The notes under the pieces are model-generated. The model saw only the letters and a list, made by a program, of their open reading frames with translations. It was not told where the DNA came from and made no database searches. Shown piece by piece: positions 55,873-64,000 of a stretch of 64,000 nt of DNA. The stretch spans positions 719,501 to 783,500 of the forward strand of contig JACKEV010000009.1 in assembly GCA_020632795.1 (NCBI GenBank). The letters run 5' to 3'. The position numbers and the translations under genes were made by a program. Every line of letters begins with the position of its first letter. Positions within the stretch are counted from its first letter, which is position 1. The stretch comes from Alphaproteobacteria bacterium (GTDB lineage: Bacteria > Myxococcota_A > UBA796 > CAJQPC01).

Positions 55873-58800
55873 ATGAAGGACGGGCGCGGGAGCGACCCGG
55901 CCACAGAGACGTGGCCGTTGGCGGACATCCCTCGCAAAGCGGCGGAGACCCCCGGGGTCCAGCCGCCCGGCGAGGAGGTCCGCCTGGGTCGCTATGCGTT
56001 GCGCGGGCAGATCGGCCGAGGGGGCATGGGCCTGGTGTACCGGGCCTGGGACCCCGAGCTGGGCCGGGAGGTGGCGCTCAAGCTGCTCTTCTCCGGCCAG
56101 GTGAGCGACCGGGCCCAGAAGCGCCGCTTCCTCCGGGAGGCCCGCGCGGTGGCCCGGCTGCGGCACCCCCACATCGTGGAGGTCTACGACATCGGGGAGC
56201 ACCAGGGGAACGTGTTCTACGCGATGCGCCTGATCGAGGGGGAGAACCTCGCCCAGCGGCTCATGCGGGGGCCGCTGACGGAGCGGGAGGCGACCCGCCT
56301 GGCCCTGCAGCTCGCCCGCGCCCTGGCCCACGCCCACGCCCACGGTCTCGTGCACCGGGACGTGAAGCCGAGCAACGTGCTGCTGGACGGCGGGGACGCG
56401 GTGCTCGTGGACTTCGGGCTGGTGAAGGACCACGACGAGAGCGTCGTGCTGACCCAGGACGGCCGGGCGATGGGCACGCCCGCCTACATGTCGCCGGAGC
56501 AGGCCCGCGGGGAGCTGTCCGCGATCGGGCCGGCGAGCGACCAGTACGGCCTGGGCGCGGTGCTCTACGAGGCCCTCTCGGGGGAGCCGCCGTTCCGGGG
56601 AGCCACGCCGCTGGAGGTGATGCGGCAGTCCGCCGCCACGGAGCCCGCGCCCCTGGAGCGCTCCGGCGTCGACCCGGGCCTGGCGCGCATCACCCGGCGG
56701 GCGATGGCGAAGGCGCCCCGGGACCGCTTCGCCGACCTGGGGGAGCTTGCCGACGCCCTGGAGCGCTGGCAGGAGGGCGGGGAGGCCGTGAGCAGCACCT
56801 CGGACCTCACGCTGCGGATGCGCGGCGTGGTGCGGCGGCACCGCTCCCCCCTGCTGCTGGTGGCGCTCGTGCTGGGGGTCACGGCGTTCGCGCTGGGCGG
56901 GACGCAGCTCCAGGCCCGGCGCGCGGCGGCCCTGCATGAGGCGGCGGCGGCGCAGCGCCTGACGGTGCTCACCGAGAGCCTGCGGAGCGCCCTCAACCAG
57001 GGCGCGGAGGAGGAGGCCCGGCGGGCCTTCGCCGCGTTCACGCGCTCGCCCGAGAACCAGGGCACCGAGGCCCTGGCCGCCGCCTGGCTGGACTGGGGGC
57101 GGCGCATGGCCGCGCTCGACCGCCCGGAGGAGGCCCGCGAGGCGCTGGGCGTGGCCTACGTGCTGTCCGGCGAGCCGGAGGGGCAGGACGACGCCCTGGT
57201 GGCCCTGGCGAAGCTCTTCCGGGAGGAGGACGACTTCGACCGGCTCGCCCCCACCGTGGCCACGCTGGAGACCCGGGGCTCGCCCCGGCTCGCCGCCGGG
57301 ACCGTGCGCGAGCTGCAGAGGGATCTGGCGGTCGCGCGCGGCGACCTGAGCGCCGCCCTCACCCTGGAGCCGCGCGGCGAGGACCGGGCCCTCATCGAGG
57401 CGCTCGCCCAGCGCACCCCGCTCGGGATCGCCGGCGAGGACGCCGTGCTCTGGGACAGCGACGGCGACGGGCTGCCCGAGCTGGTGGTGTTCCAGCCCGA
57501 GCCCGGCCGCCTGTCGCTGCTGGACCCGCGCCACCCCGACGCGCCCCCCCTGGCCGCCGGGCCCGCGCCCCCCGAGGGGCTGCGCCTCGGCGCGGTCCCG
57601 CTCACGGTGGAGGGCCACGCCCGGCCGACGCTGCTCCTGCGGACGGGGGAGCGCTGCGTGCTGCTGGAGCGCGCCGGCGATGCCCTCGTCGAGGGCGACG
57701 GCTTCCCCTGCCGTGGGGCCGGCCCGGCCATCTCCGCAGATCTCGATGGGGACGGCGTCCTGGAGCTGTACGTCGTCGAGGAGCGCGGGCTGCTACGGGT
57801 CGGGGCCGACCGGGTCCCCGAGCCCGTCGAGACGACGCTCAACCGGTCCAACTCCTACATCTACGACCTCGCGTCGGCGGACCTGGACCAGGACGGGCAG
57901 GCGGAGCTGCTCACGGCCAGCTCGGGCTGGGGGGCCTACGACGCGCGCGCGCTGGTGGCGCAGGGCGATCAGCTCACGCTGCGGGCGCGGGCGCGGCTGG
58001 GGGTGGTGGCGGACGTCGAGGTGCTGTCCTGGGCGGGGCGCCCCGCCGTCGCGGTCACCCAGCAGCTCGACCCCGACACCCCGGAGAACCCGCGGGTCTT
58101 CGGCGCCGACCTCCCCCACGCCGAGGCGCGGGGCGTACACCTGCTGCGGCTCGGCGCGGAGGGCTTCACCCGCGAGGCCCTGTTCCGCTGGCCCCAGGTC
58201 GAGGGCGCCGGGCCGGCGACGCAGCCGCCTGCGTCCCTGGGCGGCCTGCGGGCGGCGGACCTGGACGGCGACGGTGACCAGGAGCTGGTGGCCATGCCCG
58301 CGCAGGCCTGGACCTGGACGTTCTTCAGGCGGGCGGACGGGAGCCTCGGCGAGCTGGCTGCCCAGGGGTACGTCGCCGTGGACGTCGGGGACGTGGACGG
58401 AGACGGGGACGACGAGCTGGTGGTCCGGGGCGCGGAGGCCCCCCACGACCTGTCGATCGTCGGGATGGGCGCGTCCGCTCCGCTGGCCGGGCCCCGCCCT
58501 GCGCCGGCCGCGCCGGTCCGCCCGCCCTCGGACCTCGATGCTGCATTGCAGCAAAGATGGGCGCGCGCCGAGGAGCTCGCCCAGATCGGCCTCGCGGAGG
58601 TCGCCGCCGGGCAGCTCCTGGAGGCCACGGCCCTGGCCACCGACGCCCTCACCGCCGCGCGCCTCCGGCTGCGGGCGGCGGCGCTGCTGGAGGGCATCGG
58701 CGCGCTGGAGCCCGCGCTGGGGGCCTACGAGGGGGCCGCGAAGGCGCCGTCGCTCGCCGTAGAGGCCTGGGAGGGGGCCCTTCGCTGCGCGCTGGCCGAC

Positions 58801-60285
58801 CGGCGACCGGAGCGCGCCCTCCAGGCTGCCCAGGCCCGGCTCGCCCTGCCGGACCCCCCGGAGGGGCTGGCGGCCCAGGCCCGTGCCCTGGCGGCCTGGC
58901 GGGCCACGACGCCCCGGGTGTTCGAATTCGCCTCGGGCGTCGACCCCCTCTGGCAGGTCGAGCAGGCCACCGACCTGCGCATGGACGCGGTCGCGGGCGG
59001 CCTCCGGGTGCGCAGCGCCCGCTCCGCCGACCACCTCAGGCTCCCGCTGCGCTGGGACGAGACCCCCAAGCGGATGCGGGTGACCCTCGACCCTCAGCGC
59101 CTGGACTGGGGCGCGAACTTCGAGGTCACCCTGACCGGCGAACCGACCGACGACGACCTGTGGGATGACCTCCGGCTGGCCGGGCGGGGCGGCGGCGAGC
59201 TGTACCGGATGCAGGTCTCCTGCCCGATGATGGGCGACGTCCGCGACTTCGACCAGCCCCTGCCCCGGGGCGACGGCGGCCCGCTGGTCCTGGACTGGAC
59301 CTTCGACCCCGCGTCCCTCCTGGCGAGCTGTACGCTGACCTCGGGCGCGTCCACCGTCCGGCACGTCTACACGGCGGCGGAGCGCCCGATGTACGGCGAC
59401 GTCGTCCTGCTGTCGGTGGTGACGCGCTCCATCGGGTACACCCTCTCCGACGTGCTGCTCCAGCGGATCGAGCTGTGGGGCTTCGAGCCGGTCCCGCACG
59501 CCGCCACCCCCGCGGAGGCCGCGCGGCGCGCCTTCCTCGACGGGCAGACCGAGCTGGCCCTGACCCGGGTGGGGGCGGTGGCGGACCCGGACCCGGAGCT
59601 GGCCCTGCTGCGCGCCCTGGCGCTGGCCGAGCTGGGCCAGCGGGAGCCCGCCCGCCAGGCCCTCGCCGCGCTGCTGCGACGGGACCCCGGCCTGCGGAGC
59701 CGGGTCCCCGCGCTGCTGGTCACCGCCCCGGAGCGCCACGCGGCGCTGCTGCGCGAGGTGCTGGGGGACGGCTACTTCCACGCCTTCTTCGAGGCCTTCG
59801 GGACCCTCCTCTTCCAGCACCCCCGGGAGCCCCAGGTGCTGGGGCCGCTCCTGATCTGGCTGGAGGGGCTGGAGGCGCGCGCCACCCGGGGCCTCTCCGC
59901 GGACGAGGTCGAGGCGGAGATCTGGCTGCTGGCCCGACGAGGCGAGGCCGCCCGCCGGCAGGGGCGGCTGACCGAGGCGCGCCGGGACCTGGACCTGGCT
60001 CTGCGCATCGCCGCGAAGGACCCCGACGATCAGCGGCCCGAGCGGACGGGGATGGTCGCGCGGGCCTGGTCGGAGCAGGCTCTGGTGCGTTGGGCGCTGA
60101 ACGACCGCGACGGCGCCTTCGACGCGCTGGAGCAGGCGCTCGCGGTGGCCGGCGCGCCCGAGGTGTTCGCGGACATCCTGGCGGTGTCCCCGGACTTCGC
60201 CGCGCTCCGCCGGGAGCCCCGGTGGGCCCGGATCGAGGCGGCGCGGCGGCACTCCGCGCCCCGGGTGGCGGTGCCCTTCAGGTGA
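55873..60285 (+). CDS. Membrane Ser/Thr kinase with FG-GAP propeller and TPR-like C-terminus (paralog 1)
   Basis: The ATG at 55873 with GGAG upstream is preferred to ATG 55837. 1,470 residues: kinase about 38-300 (IGRGGMGLVYRAWDPE, VALKLLF, HRDVKPSNVLL near 162, DFGLVK near 180, GTPAYMSPEQARGE) and a membrane helix at about 326-346 (PLLLVALVLGVTAFALGG). A helical segment is followed by an FG-GAP propeller at about 520-870, with DSDGDGLPELVVF, ADLDGDGVLELYVV, ADLDGDGDQELVAM and DVDGDGDDELVVRG calcium loops. Next come a TPR-like stretch, a jelly-roll domain (about 1015-1200) and further TPR-like helices to the end. The outside part likely binds a polymer or protein. It is a tandem paralog of the next gene. 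Confidence 0.88.
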   Translation: MKDGRGSDPATETWPLADIPRKAAETPGVQPPGEEVRLGRYALRGQIGRGGMGLVYRAWDPELGREVALKLLFSGQVSDRAQKRRFLREARAVARLRHPHIVEVYDIGEHQGNVFYAMRLIEGENLAQRLMRGPLTEREATRLALQLARALAHAHAHGLVHRDVKPSNVLLDGGDAVLVDFGLVKDHDESVVLTQDGRAMGTPAYMSPEQARGELSAIGPASDQYGLGAVLYEALSGEPPFRGATPLEVMRQSAATEPAPLERSGVDPGLARITRRAMAKAPRDRFADLGELADALERWQEGGEAVSSTSDLTLRMRGVVRRHRSPLLLVALVLGVTAFALGGTQLQARRAAALHEAAAAQRLTVLTESLRSALNQGAEEEARRAFAAFTRSPENQGTEALAAAWLDWGRRMAALDRPEEAREALGVAYVLSGEPEGQDDALVALAKLFREEDDFDRLAPTVATLETRGSPRLAAGTVRELQRDLAVARGDLSAALTLEPRGEDRALIEALAQRTPLGIAGEDAVLWDSDGDGLPELVVFQPEPGRLSLLDPRHPDAPPLAAGPAPPEGLRLGAVPLTVEGHARPTLLLRTGERCVLLERAGDALVEGDGFPCRGAGPAISADLDGDGVLELYVVEERGLLRVGADRVPEPVETTLNRSNSYIYDLASADLDQDGQAELLTASSGWGAYDARALVAQGDQLTLRARARLGVVADVEVLSWAGRPAVAVTQQLDPDTPENPRVFGADLPHAEARGVHLLRLGAEGFTREALFRWPQVEGAGPATQPPASLGGLRAADLDGDGDQELVAMPAQAWTWTFFRRADGSLGELAAQGYVAVDVGDVDGDGDDELVVRGAEAPHDLSIVGMGASAPLAGPRPAPAAPVRPPSDLDAALQQRWARAEELAQIGLAEVAAGQLLEATALATDALTAARLRLRAAALLEGIGALEPALGAYEGAAKAPSLAVEAWEGALRCALADRRPERALQAAQARLALPDPPEGLAAQARALAAWRATTPRVFEFASGVDPLWQVEQATDLRMDAVAGGLRVRSARSADHLRLPLRWDETPKRMRVTLDPQRLDWGANFEVTLTGEPTDDDLWDDLRLAGRGGGELYRMQVSCPMMGDVRDFDQPLPRGDGGPLVLDWTFDPASLLASCTLTSGASTVRHVYTAAERPMYGDVVLLSVVTRSIGYTLSDVLLQRIELWGFEPVPHAATPAEAARRAFLDGQTELALTRVGAVADPDPELALLRALALAELGQREPARQALAALLRRDPGLRSRVPALLVTAPERHAALLREVLGDGYFHAFFEAFGTLLFQHPREPQVLGPLLIWLEGLEARATRGLSADEVEAEIWLLARRGEAARRQGRLTEARRDLDLALRIAAKDPDDQRPERTGMVARAWSEQALVRWALNDRDGAFDALEQALAVAGAPEVFADILAVSPDFAALRREPRWARIEAARRHSAPRVAVPFR

Positions 60286-60330
60286 GCAGGGTGCGACAAT
60301 GCGCGGACGCTCCGACGTGGAGAATCCAGG

Positions 60331-63300
60331 ATGGGCGAGCGCAACCCCGATGACACCCTGGACCCGACCGGCGTCCAGCTGACCTGGGGGGCGCCGCGCC
60401 CGGACGACGCCACGGACCCGCCGGCCGACGGGGCGGTCCGGCTGGGGCGCTACGTGCTGCGCGACAAGCTGGGCCGGGGGGGCATGGGGCTGGTGTACCG
60501 GGCCTGGGACCCCGAGCTGGACCGGGAGGTCGCCCTCAAGCTGCTCTTCGGCGGGCCCCTCGGCGGCGCCTCCCAGCGGCAGCGCTTCCTGCGGGAGGCC
60601 CGCGCGGTGGCCCGGCTGCGGCACCCCCACATCGTCGAGGTGTACGACATCGGGGAGCACGAGGGGAGCGTGTTCTTCACGATGCGCCTGATCGAGGGGC
60701 CGACGCTCACCCGGCGGCTCAAGGACGGCCCGATGGCAGAGCGGGAGGCCGCGCGGCTGGCCCTCCAGCTCGCCCGCGCCCTGGCCCACGCCCACGCCCG
60801 GGGCTTCGTCCACCGGGACATCAAGCCCGGCAACGTCCTCCTGGACGGCGAGGACGCGGTGCTGGTGGACTTCGGGCTGGTGAAGGACCCCGAGGAGAGC
60901 GTCGCGCTGACCCAGGACGGCCGCGCGATGGGCACCCCGGCGTACATGTCGCCGGAGCAGGCCCGGGGAGACCTCGCCGCCGTGGGCCCGGCCAGCGACC
61001 AGTACGGGCTGGGCGCGGTGCTCTACGAGGCGCTGTCGGGGCTCCAGCCCTACGCTGGCGCTACGCCTTTGGAGGTGATGCGGCGGATCACCGACGAGGC
61101 GCCCTCCACCCTGGAGCGCTTCAAGGTGGACCCGGGGCTGGCCCGCGTCGTGCGCCGGGCGATGGCCCGCGCGCCCCGGGATCGGTTCCGGGACATGGAC
61201 GCGATGGCAGCGGCCCTGGAGCGCTGGCTGGCGGGCGGGGCGAGCCTCAGCGGCGCCTCGGACCTCACCTTGCGGCTGCGGGGCGCGGCCCGGCGGCACC
61301 GGTGGCCGCTGCTGGTGCTGGCGACGGCGCTGCTCGTGGTCGCGGTGGTGTCGGGCGGGGGGCGCCTGCGGGCGTGGCGCACGGCAGCGACGCGGGAGGA
61401 CGCGGCGGAGCAGCGGCGGGCGGTGCTGTCGGCGGGCCTGGACGAGGCCCTCCACCAGGGCCGGGTGGCCGAGGCCGAGCGGCTGCACGCGGCCTTCGCC
61501 CTGTCCCCGGAGAACCAGGGCACCGAGGCCCTGGCCGCCGCCTGGATGGACTGGGGGCGGCGTTCGGACGCGCTGGGGCGCCCCGACGACGCCCGGGAGG
61601 CGCTGGGGGTGGCCTACGTCCTGTCCCGGCAGCCCGACCGACAGGACGACGCCCTGGTGGCCCTCGCCCGACTGTTCCGGGCTGAGGACGACTTCGGTCG
61701 GCTGGCCTCCACGGTGGCCGTGCTGGAGGCCCGCGGATCGGCGCGGCTCGCGGGCCCGTCCGTGCGGGAGCTGCGGCGGGATCTGGCGGTGGCCCGGGGG
61801 GAGCTGGCGGTCGCGCTGACGCTGGAGCCCCGCCCGGAGGACCAGGCGCTGATCCGCGCGCTGTCCCTCACCACACCCCTCGACGTCGCGGGCGACGACG
61901 CCCAGCTCTGGGACAGCGACGGCGACGGGCGGCCCGAGCTGCTGGTCTTCCAGCGCGCGGCGGGGCGGCTGGCGCTGCTCGACCCCCGCGCACCGGGGGC
62001 CCCGCCGCTGGCCACCGGCGCCGCGCCGCCCAAGGGCTTCCGCCAGGGCTGGTCGACCCTGCGCCTGGCGTCCGACGCGCCGCCCCTGGCCATGGTGGTG
62101 GACGACGACGCCTGCCGGCTGCTGGCCCGGGAGGGCGACGCGCTGATCGCGCGGGCCCGGCTGCCCTGCGCGAACTTCGCCAGCGCCGCCGCCGTCGACC
62201 TCGACCGGGACGGGCGCGCGGAGGTGTACCTCTCCGGCGTCCGGGACCTCCACCGGATCCGGCCGGAGGAGGGATGGGCCGCGCCTCTGGTGCCCAACAC
62301 GCTCAACCCGGCCCGCTCCCTCCTCCGTGAGCTGACCGCCGCCGACCTGGACGAGGACGGGCGCCCGGAGCTGCTGGTCGGCGCCGCCGAGTGGAACGCC
62401 TACGACCTGCGCGCCCTGGTCCCGGACGGGGACGCGCTGTCGCTGCGGGCGCGGGCCCGGCTCGGGGAGGTCCGGGGCCTGACGACCCTGACCTGGGCGG
62501 GGCACCCGGCGGTCGCCGCGCTCCAGCGGCTCGACCCCGAGGAGCCCGTGAACCGGCGCGCGTTCGGGGACGTGCCCCCGTTCACCGAGCTGCGGGGCAT
62601 CCACGTGCTGCGCCTCGTCGAGCAGGGCTTCATCCGGGAGGCGGTCTTCCGCTGGCCGGAGCCGCCCGTGCCGCAGGACCTGTTCGACACGCTGAGCGGG
62701 TACGCGTCGGGCGGGCTGGTCCGGGCAGCGGACCTCGACGGGGACGGGCAGGGCGAGTTGGTGGCCCTGCCGGCCCCGGGGTGGAGCTGGCTGTTCTTCC
62801 GCCGCGCGGACGGCACGCTGGGGGAGCTGGCGCTGTGGGACGTCGACGTGCTCGCCGCGGGGGACGTGGACGGGGACGGGGACGACGAGCTGGTGGTGCG
62901 CAGCCCGGAGGCGCCGCACCGCCTCTCGCTGGTGGGGGTGGGGGACCCCGCCCCGCTGCGCCCGGCGGCCGCGCTCGGCTTCGACGCCGAGGGGGCGCGG
63001 GCACCGCCGCCTGCAGAGCTTGATGCTGCGCTGCAACAAAGATGGACGCTCGCTGAAGATCTGGTCTCCATCGGGCTCATCGAGGTCGCTGCCCGGCAGC
63101 TCCTGGCCGCGACGGCCCTGGCCACCGACCCGCTGCTGGCCGGGCGACTGCGCTTGCGGGCGGCGGCCTTGCTGGAGCGGAGCGGGGCGTTGGAGGACGC
63201 GCTCGGGGTCTACGAGCGGGCGGCCGAGGAGGACGCTCTGGTGCCCGAGGCCCTGGACGGAGCCTACCGCTGCGCGCGGGCCGACCTGCGGCTGGAGCGG

Positions 63301-64000
63301 GCGCTTCGGGCCGGGCGGACACGCCTCACGCGGCCGGATCCGCCCCCCACCCTGGAGGCGGAGGTCCGCGCTCTGGCCGCCTGGCTCAACGCCGCGCCGC
63401 AGAGGTTCGACTTCGCCCAGGGCATCGACCCGCTGTGGCGGGTGGAGGACGCCCGCGCGCTGCAGGGCGACGCGGTCGCCGGGGGCCTGCGGGTGCGCAG
63501 CGCCGACAGCACGACCCACCTCTCCCTGCCGCTCCGCTGGGGCGGCGGGCGGAAGCGCCTGCGGGTGACCCTGATCCCGCAGCGGGTGGACTGGGGCGCG
63601 TCGCTGCGGCTCCTCCTCCACCCGGCGGGCGAGGCGCCCGTGGACGACCAGGCGCTGCGGGTGGAGGGCCGCGGGGGCGGGGAGCAGTACGCTCTGGAGA
63701 CCTTCTGCCCGCTGATGTTCGTGGAGGAGCGGGTGCGCCTTCCGCTGCCCCGAGGCGAGGGGAGCGCGCCGATGGTCATCGACTGGACGGTCGACCCCGA
63801 GGCCTCCCGGGCGAGCTGCACCGTCACGCTGGGGGAGCGGTCCGTCCGGCAGACCTACGCGCTCTTCGGGGCGCCCCCCGCCGACGAGGCGTTGACCCTC
63901 ACCCTGGTCACCGGCTCCACCGGCCACACGCTCTACGACGCCCTTCTGCAGAAGATCGAGCTGTGGGGCGCCGAGCCGCTGCCCCACGCACCGACCCCTG
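60331..64000 (+). CDS. Membrane Ser/Thr kinase with FG-GAP propeller (paralog 2, runs off the window)
   Basis: Starting at the ATG at 60331 (MGERNPDDTLDPTGVQLTWG), the frame stays open to the edge, 1,223 codons. It matches the preceding gene domain by domain: LGRGGMGLVYRAWDPEL, HRDIKPGNVLLDG, DFGLVKDPEE, a membrane helix (WPLLVLATALLVVAVVSGG), propeller loops (DSDGDGRPELLVF, ADLDEDGRPELLVG, DVDGDGDDELVVRS) and the jelly-roll region (RFDFAQGIDPLWRVEDARAL). The kinase halves are much more alike than the propellers, pointing to divergence of the sensed ligand after duplication. The 45-base gap to the previous stop suggests one transcript. Confidence 0.88.
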   Translation, partial: MGERNPDDTLDPTGVQLTWGAPRPDDATDPPADGAVRLGRYVLRDKLGRGGMGLVYRAWDPELDREVALKLLFGGPLGGASQRQRFLREARAVARLRHPHIVEVYDIGEHEGSVFFTMRLIEGPTLTRRLKDGPMAEREAARLALQLARALAHAHARGFVHRDIKPGNVLLDGEDAVLVDFGLVKDPEESVALTQDGRAMGTPAYMSPEQARGDLAAVGPASDQYGLGAVLYEALSGLQPYAGATPLEVMRRITDEAPSTLERFKVDPGLARVVRRAMARAPRDRFRDMDAMAAALERWLAGGASLSGASDLTLRLRGAARRHRWPLLVLATALLVVAVVSGGGRLRAWRTAATREDAAEQRRAVLSAGLDEALHQGRVAEAERLHAAFALSPENQGTEALAAAWMDWGRRSDALGRPDDAREALGVAYVLSRQPDRQDDALVALARLFRAEDDFGRLASTVAVLEARGSARLAGPSVRELRRDLAVARGELAVALTLEPRPEDQALIRALSLTTPLDVAGDDAQLWDSDGDGRPELLVFQRAAGRLALLDPRAPGAPPLATGAAPPKGFRQGWSTLRLASDAPPLAMVVDDDACRLLAREGDALIARARLPCANFASAAAVDLDRDGRAEVYLSGVRDLHRIRPEEGWAAPLVPNTLNPARSLLRELTAADLDEDGRPELLVGAAEWNAYDLRALVPDGDALSLRARARLGEVRGLTTLTWAGHPAVAALQRLDPEEPVNRRAFGDVPPFTELRGIHVLRLVEQGFIREAVFRWPEPPVPQDLFDTLSGYASGGLVRAADLDGDGQGELVALPAPGWSWLFFRRADGTLGELALWDVDVLAAGDVDGDGDDELVVRSPEAPHRLSLVGVGDPAPLRPAAALGFDAEGARAPPPAELDAALQQRWTLAEDLVSIGLIEVAARQLLAATALATDPLLAGRLRLRAAALLERSGALEDALGVYERAAEEDALVPEALDGAYRCARADLRLERALRAGRTRLTRPDPPPTLEAEVRALAAWLNAAPQRFDFAQGIDPLWRVEDARALQGDAVAGGLRVRSADSTTHLSLPLRWGGGRKRLRVTLIPQRVDWGASLRLLLHPAGEAPVDDQALRVEGRGGGEQYALETFCPLMFVEERVRLPLPRGEGSAPMVIDWTVDPEASRASCTVTLGERSVRQTYALFGAPPADEALTLTLVTGSTGHTLYDALLQKIELWGAEPLPHAPTP

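Noticed and set aside
57793..63987. Minus-strand open frame of about 2,060 codons across the two kinase genes, and similar long frames at 45828-51359 (minus), 4084-7404 (minus) and 16-2346 (plus)
   Set aside because: They are antisense or out-of-frame to well-supported genes and have the Gln/Arg/Val/Gly/Pro-rich, low-complexity composition expected of shadow frames in very GC-rich DNA; no domain was seen.

Overview
The window is very GC-rich, with G or C at most third codon positions. It carries many lipoproteins with MopE-type Asp/Cys metal-binding repeats, FG-GAP propellers, Hanks-type kinases, SIR2/NACHT/FGE conflict proteins, a caspase-like protein and a giant RHS toxin. That mixture suggests a complex soil- or water-dwelling Myxococcota-like (deltaproteobacterial) organism. 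No rRNA, housekeeping or phylogenetic marker gene is present, so the assignment is an inference. No tRNA, CRISPR array, integrase, transposase or reverse transcriptase was seen.

Layout. 1-16.9 kb is mostly envelope and signalling: the start of a TonB receptor (minus), a FecR-like protein, an RCC1-like protein, two tandem paralogous MopE/beta-helix lipoproteins, a sigma-like protein with a small partner, a Lon-like/CHASE2 membrane protein (minus), a frameshifted lipoprotein remnant, and a minus-strand operon of ECF sigma factor, single-pass membrane protein, EF-hand-containing caspase-like protein and MopE/FG-GAP lipoprotein. 16.9-23 kb is a conflict island: a truncated FGE gene with a remnant of an effector-associated and kinase linker, a SIR2-effector-associated-domain gene, and a kinase-TM-FGE frame with no recognisable start codon. 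23-32.2 kb is an RHS polymorphic toxin (Tox-REase-5 tip) with an Imm52-type immunity gene. 32.2-40.9 kb is a minus-strand array of two complete SIR2-NACHT-FGE genes and one internally deleted copy. 41-55.7 kb holds a small unknown gene, an FHA/winged-helix protein divergent from a WD40 kinase, a 2,137-residue DUF4157 protein, an AAA-PD-(D/E)XK protein, a small membrane protein and a MopE/fibrinogen-like lipoprotein. 55.9-64 kb holds two tandem kinase/FG-GAP sensors, the second cut by the window edge.

The main result concerns the FGE genes. Their last 78-nt segment before the conserved C-terminal motif has the signature of diversity-generating retroelement (DGR) variable regions. The two clearest copies differ at 20 sites, all at codon positions 1 or 2 and none at position 3, and every codon invariant among the three closest copies is free of adenine. 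The flanks are identical, and a conserved hairpin cassette follows the stop codon in three copies. No template repeat or reverse transcriptase lies in the window, so the retroelement would have to act in trans. The diversified domain is the putative sensor of SIR2/NACHT and SIR2/kinase conflict proteins.

A second result is a candidate -1 programmed frameshift at the end of the SIR2 gene: a slippery heptamer G GGC CCT, a 5-nt spacer, and a perfect 10-bp stem. A -1 shift there would fuse SIR2-EAD to kinase-TM-FGE in one roughly 1,327-residue protein, parallel to the naturally fused SIR2-NACHT-FGE proteins 10 kb away.
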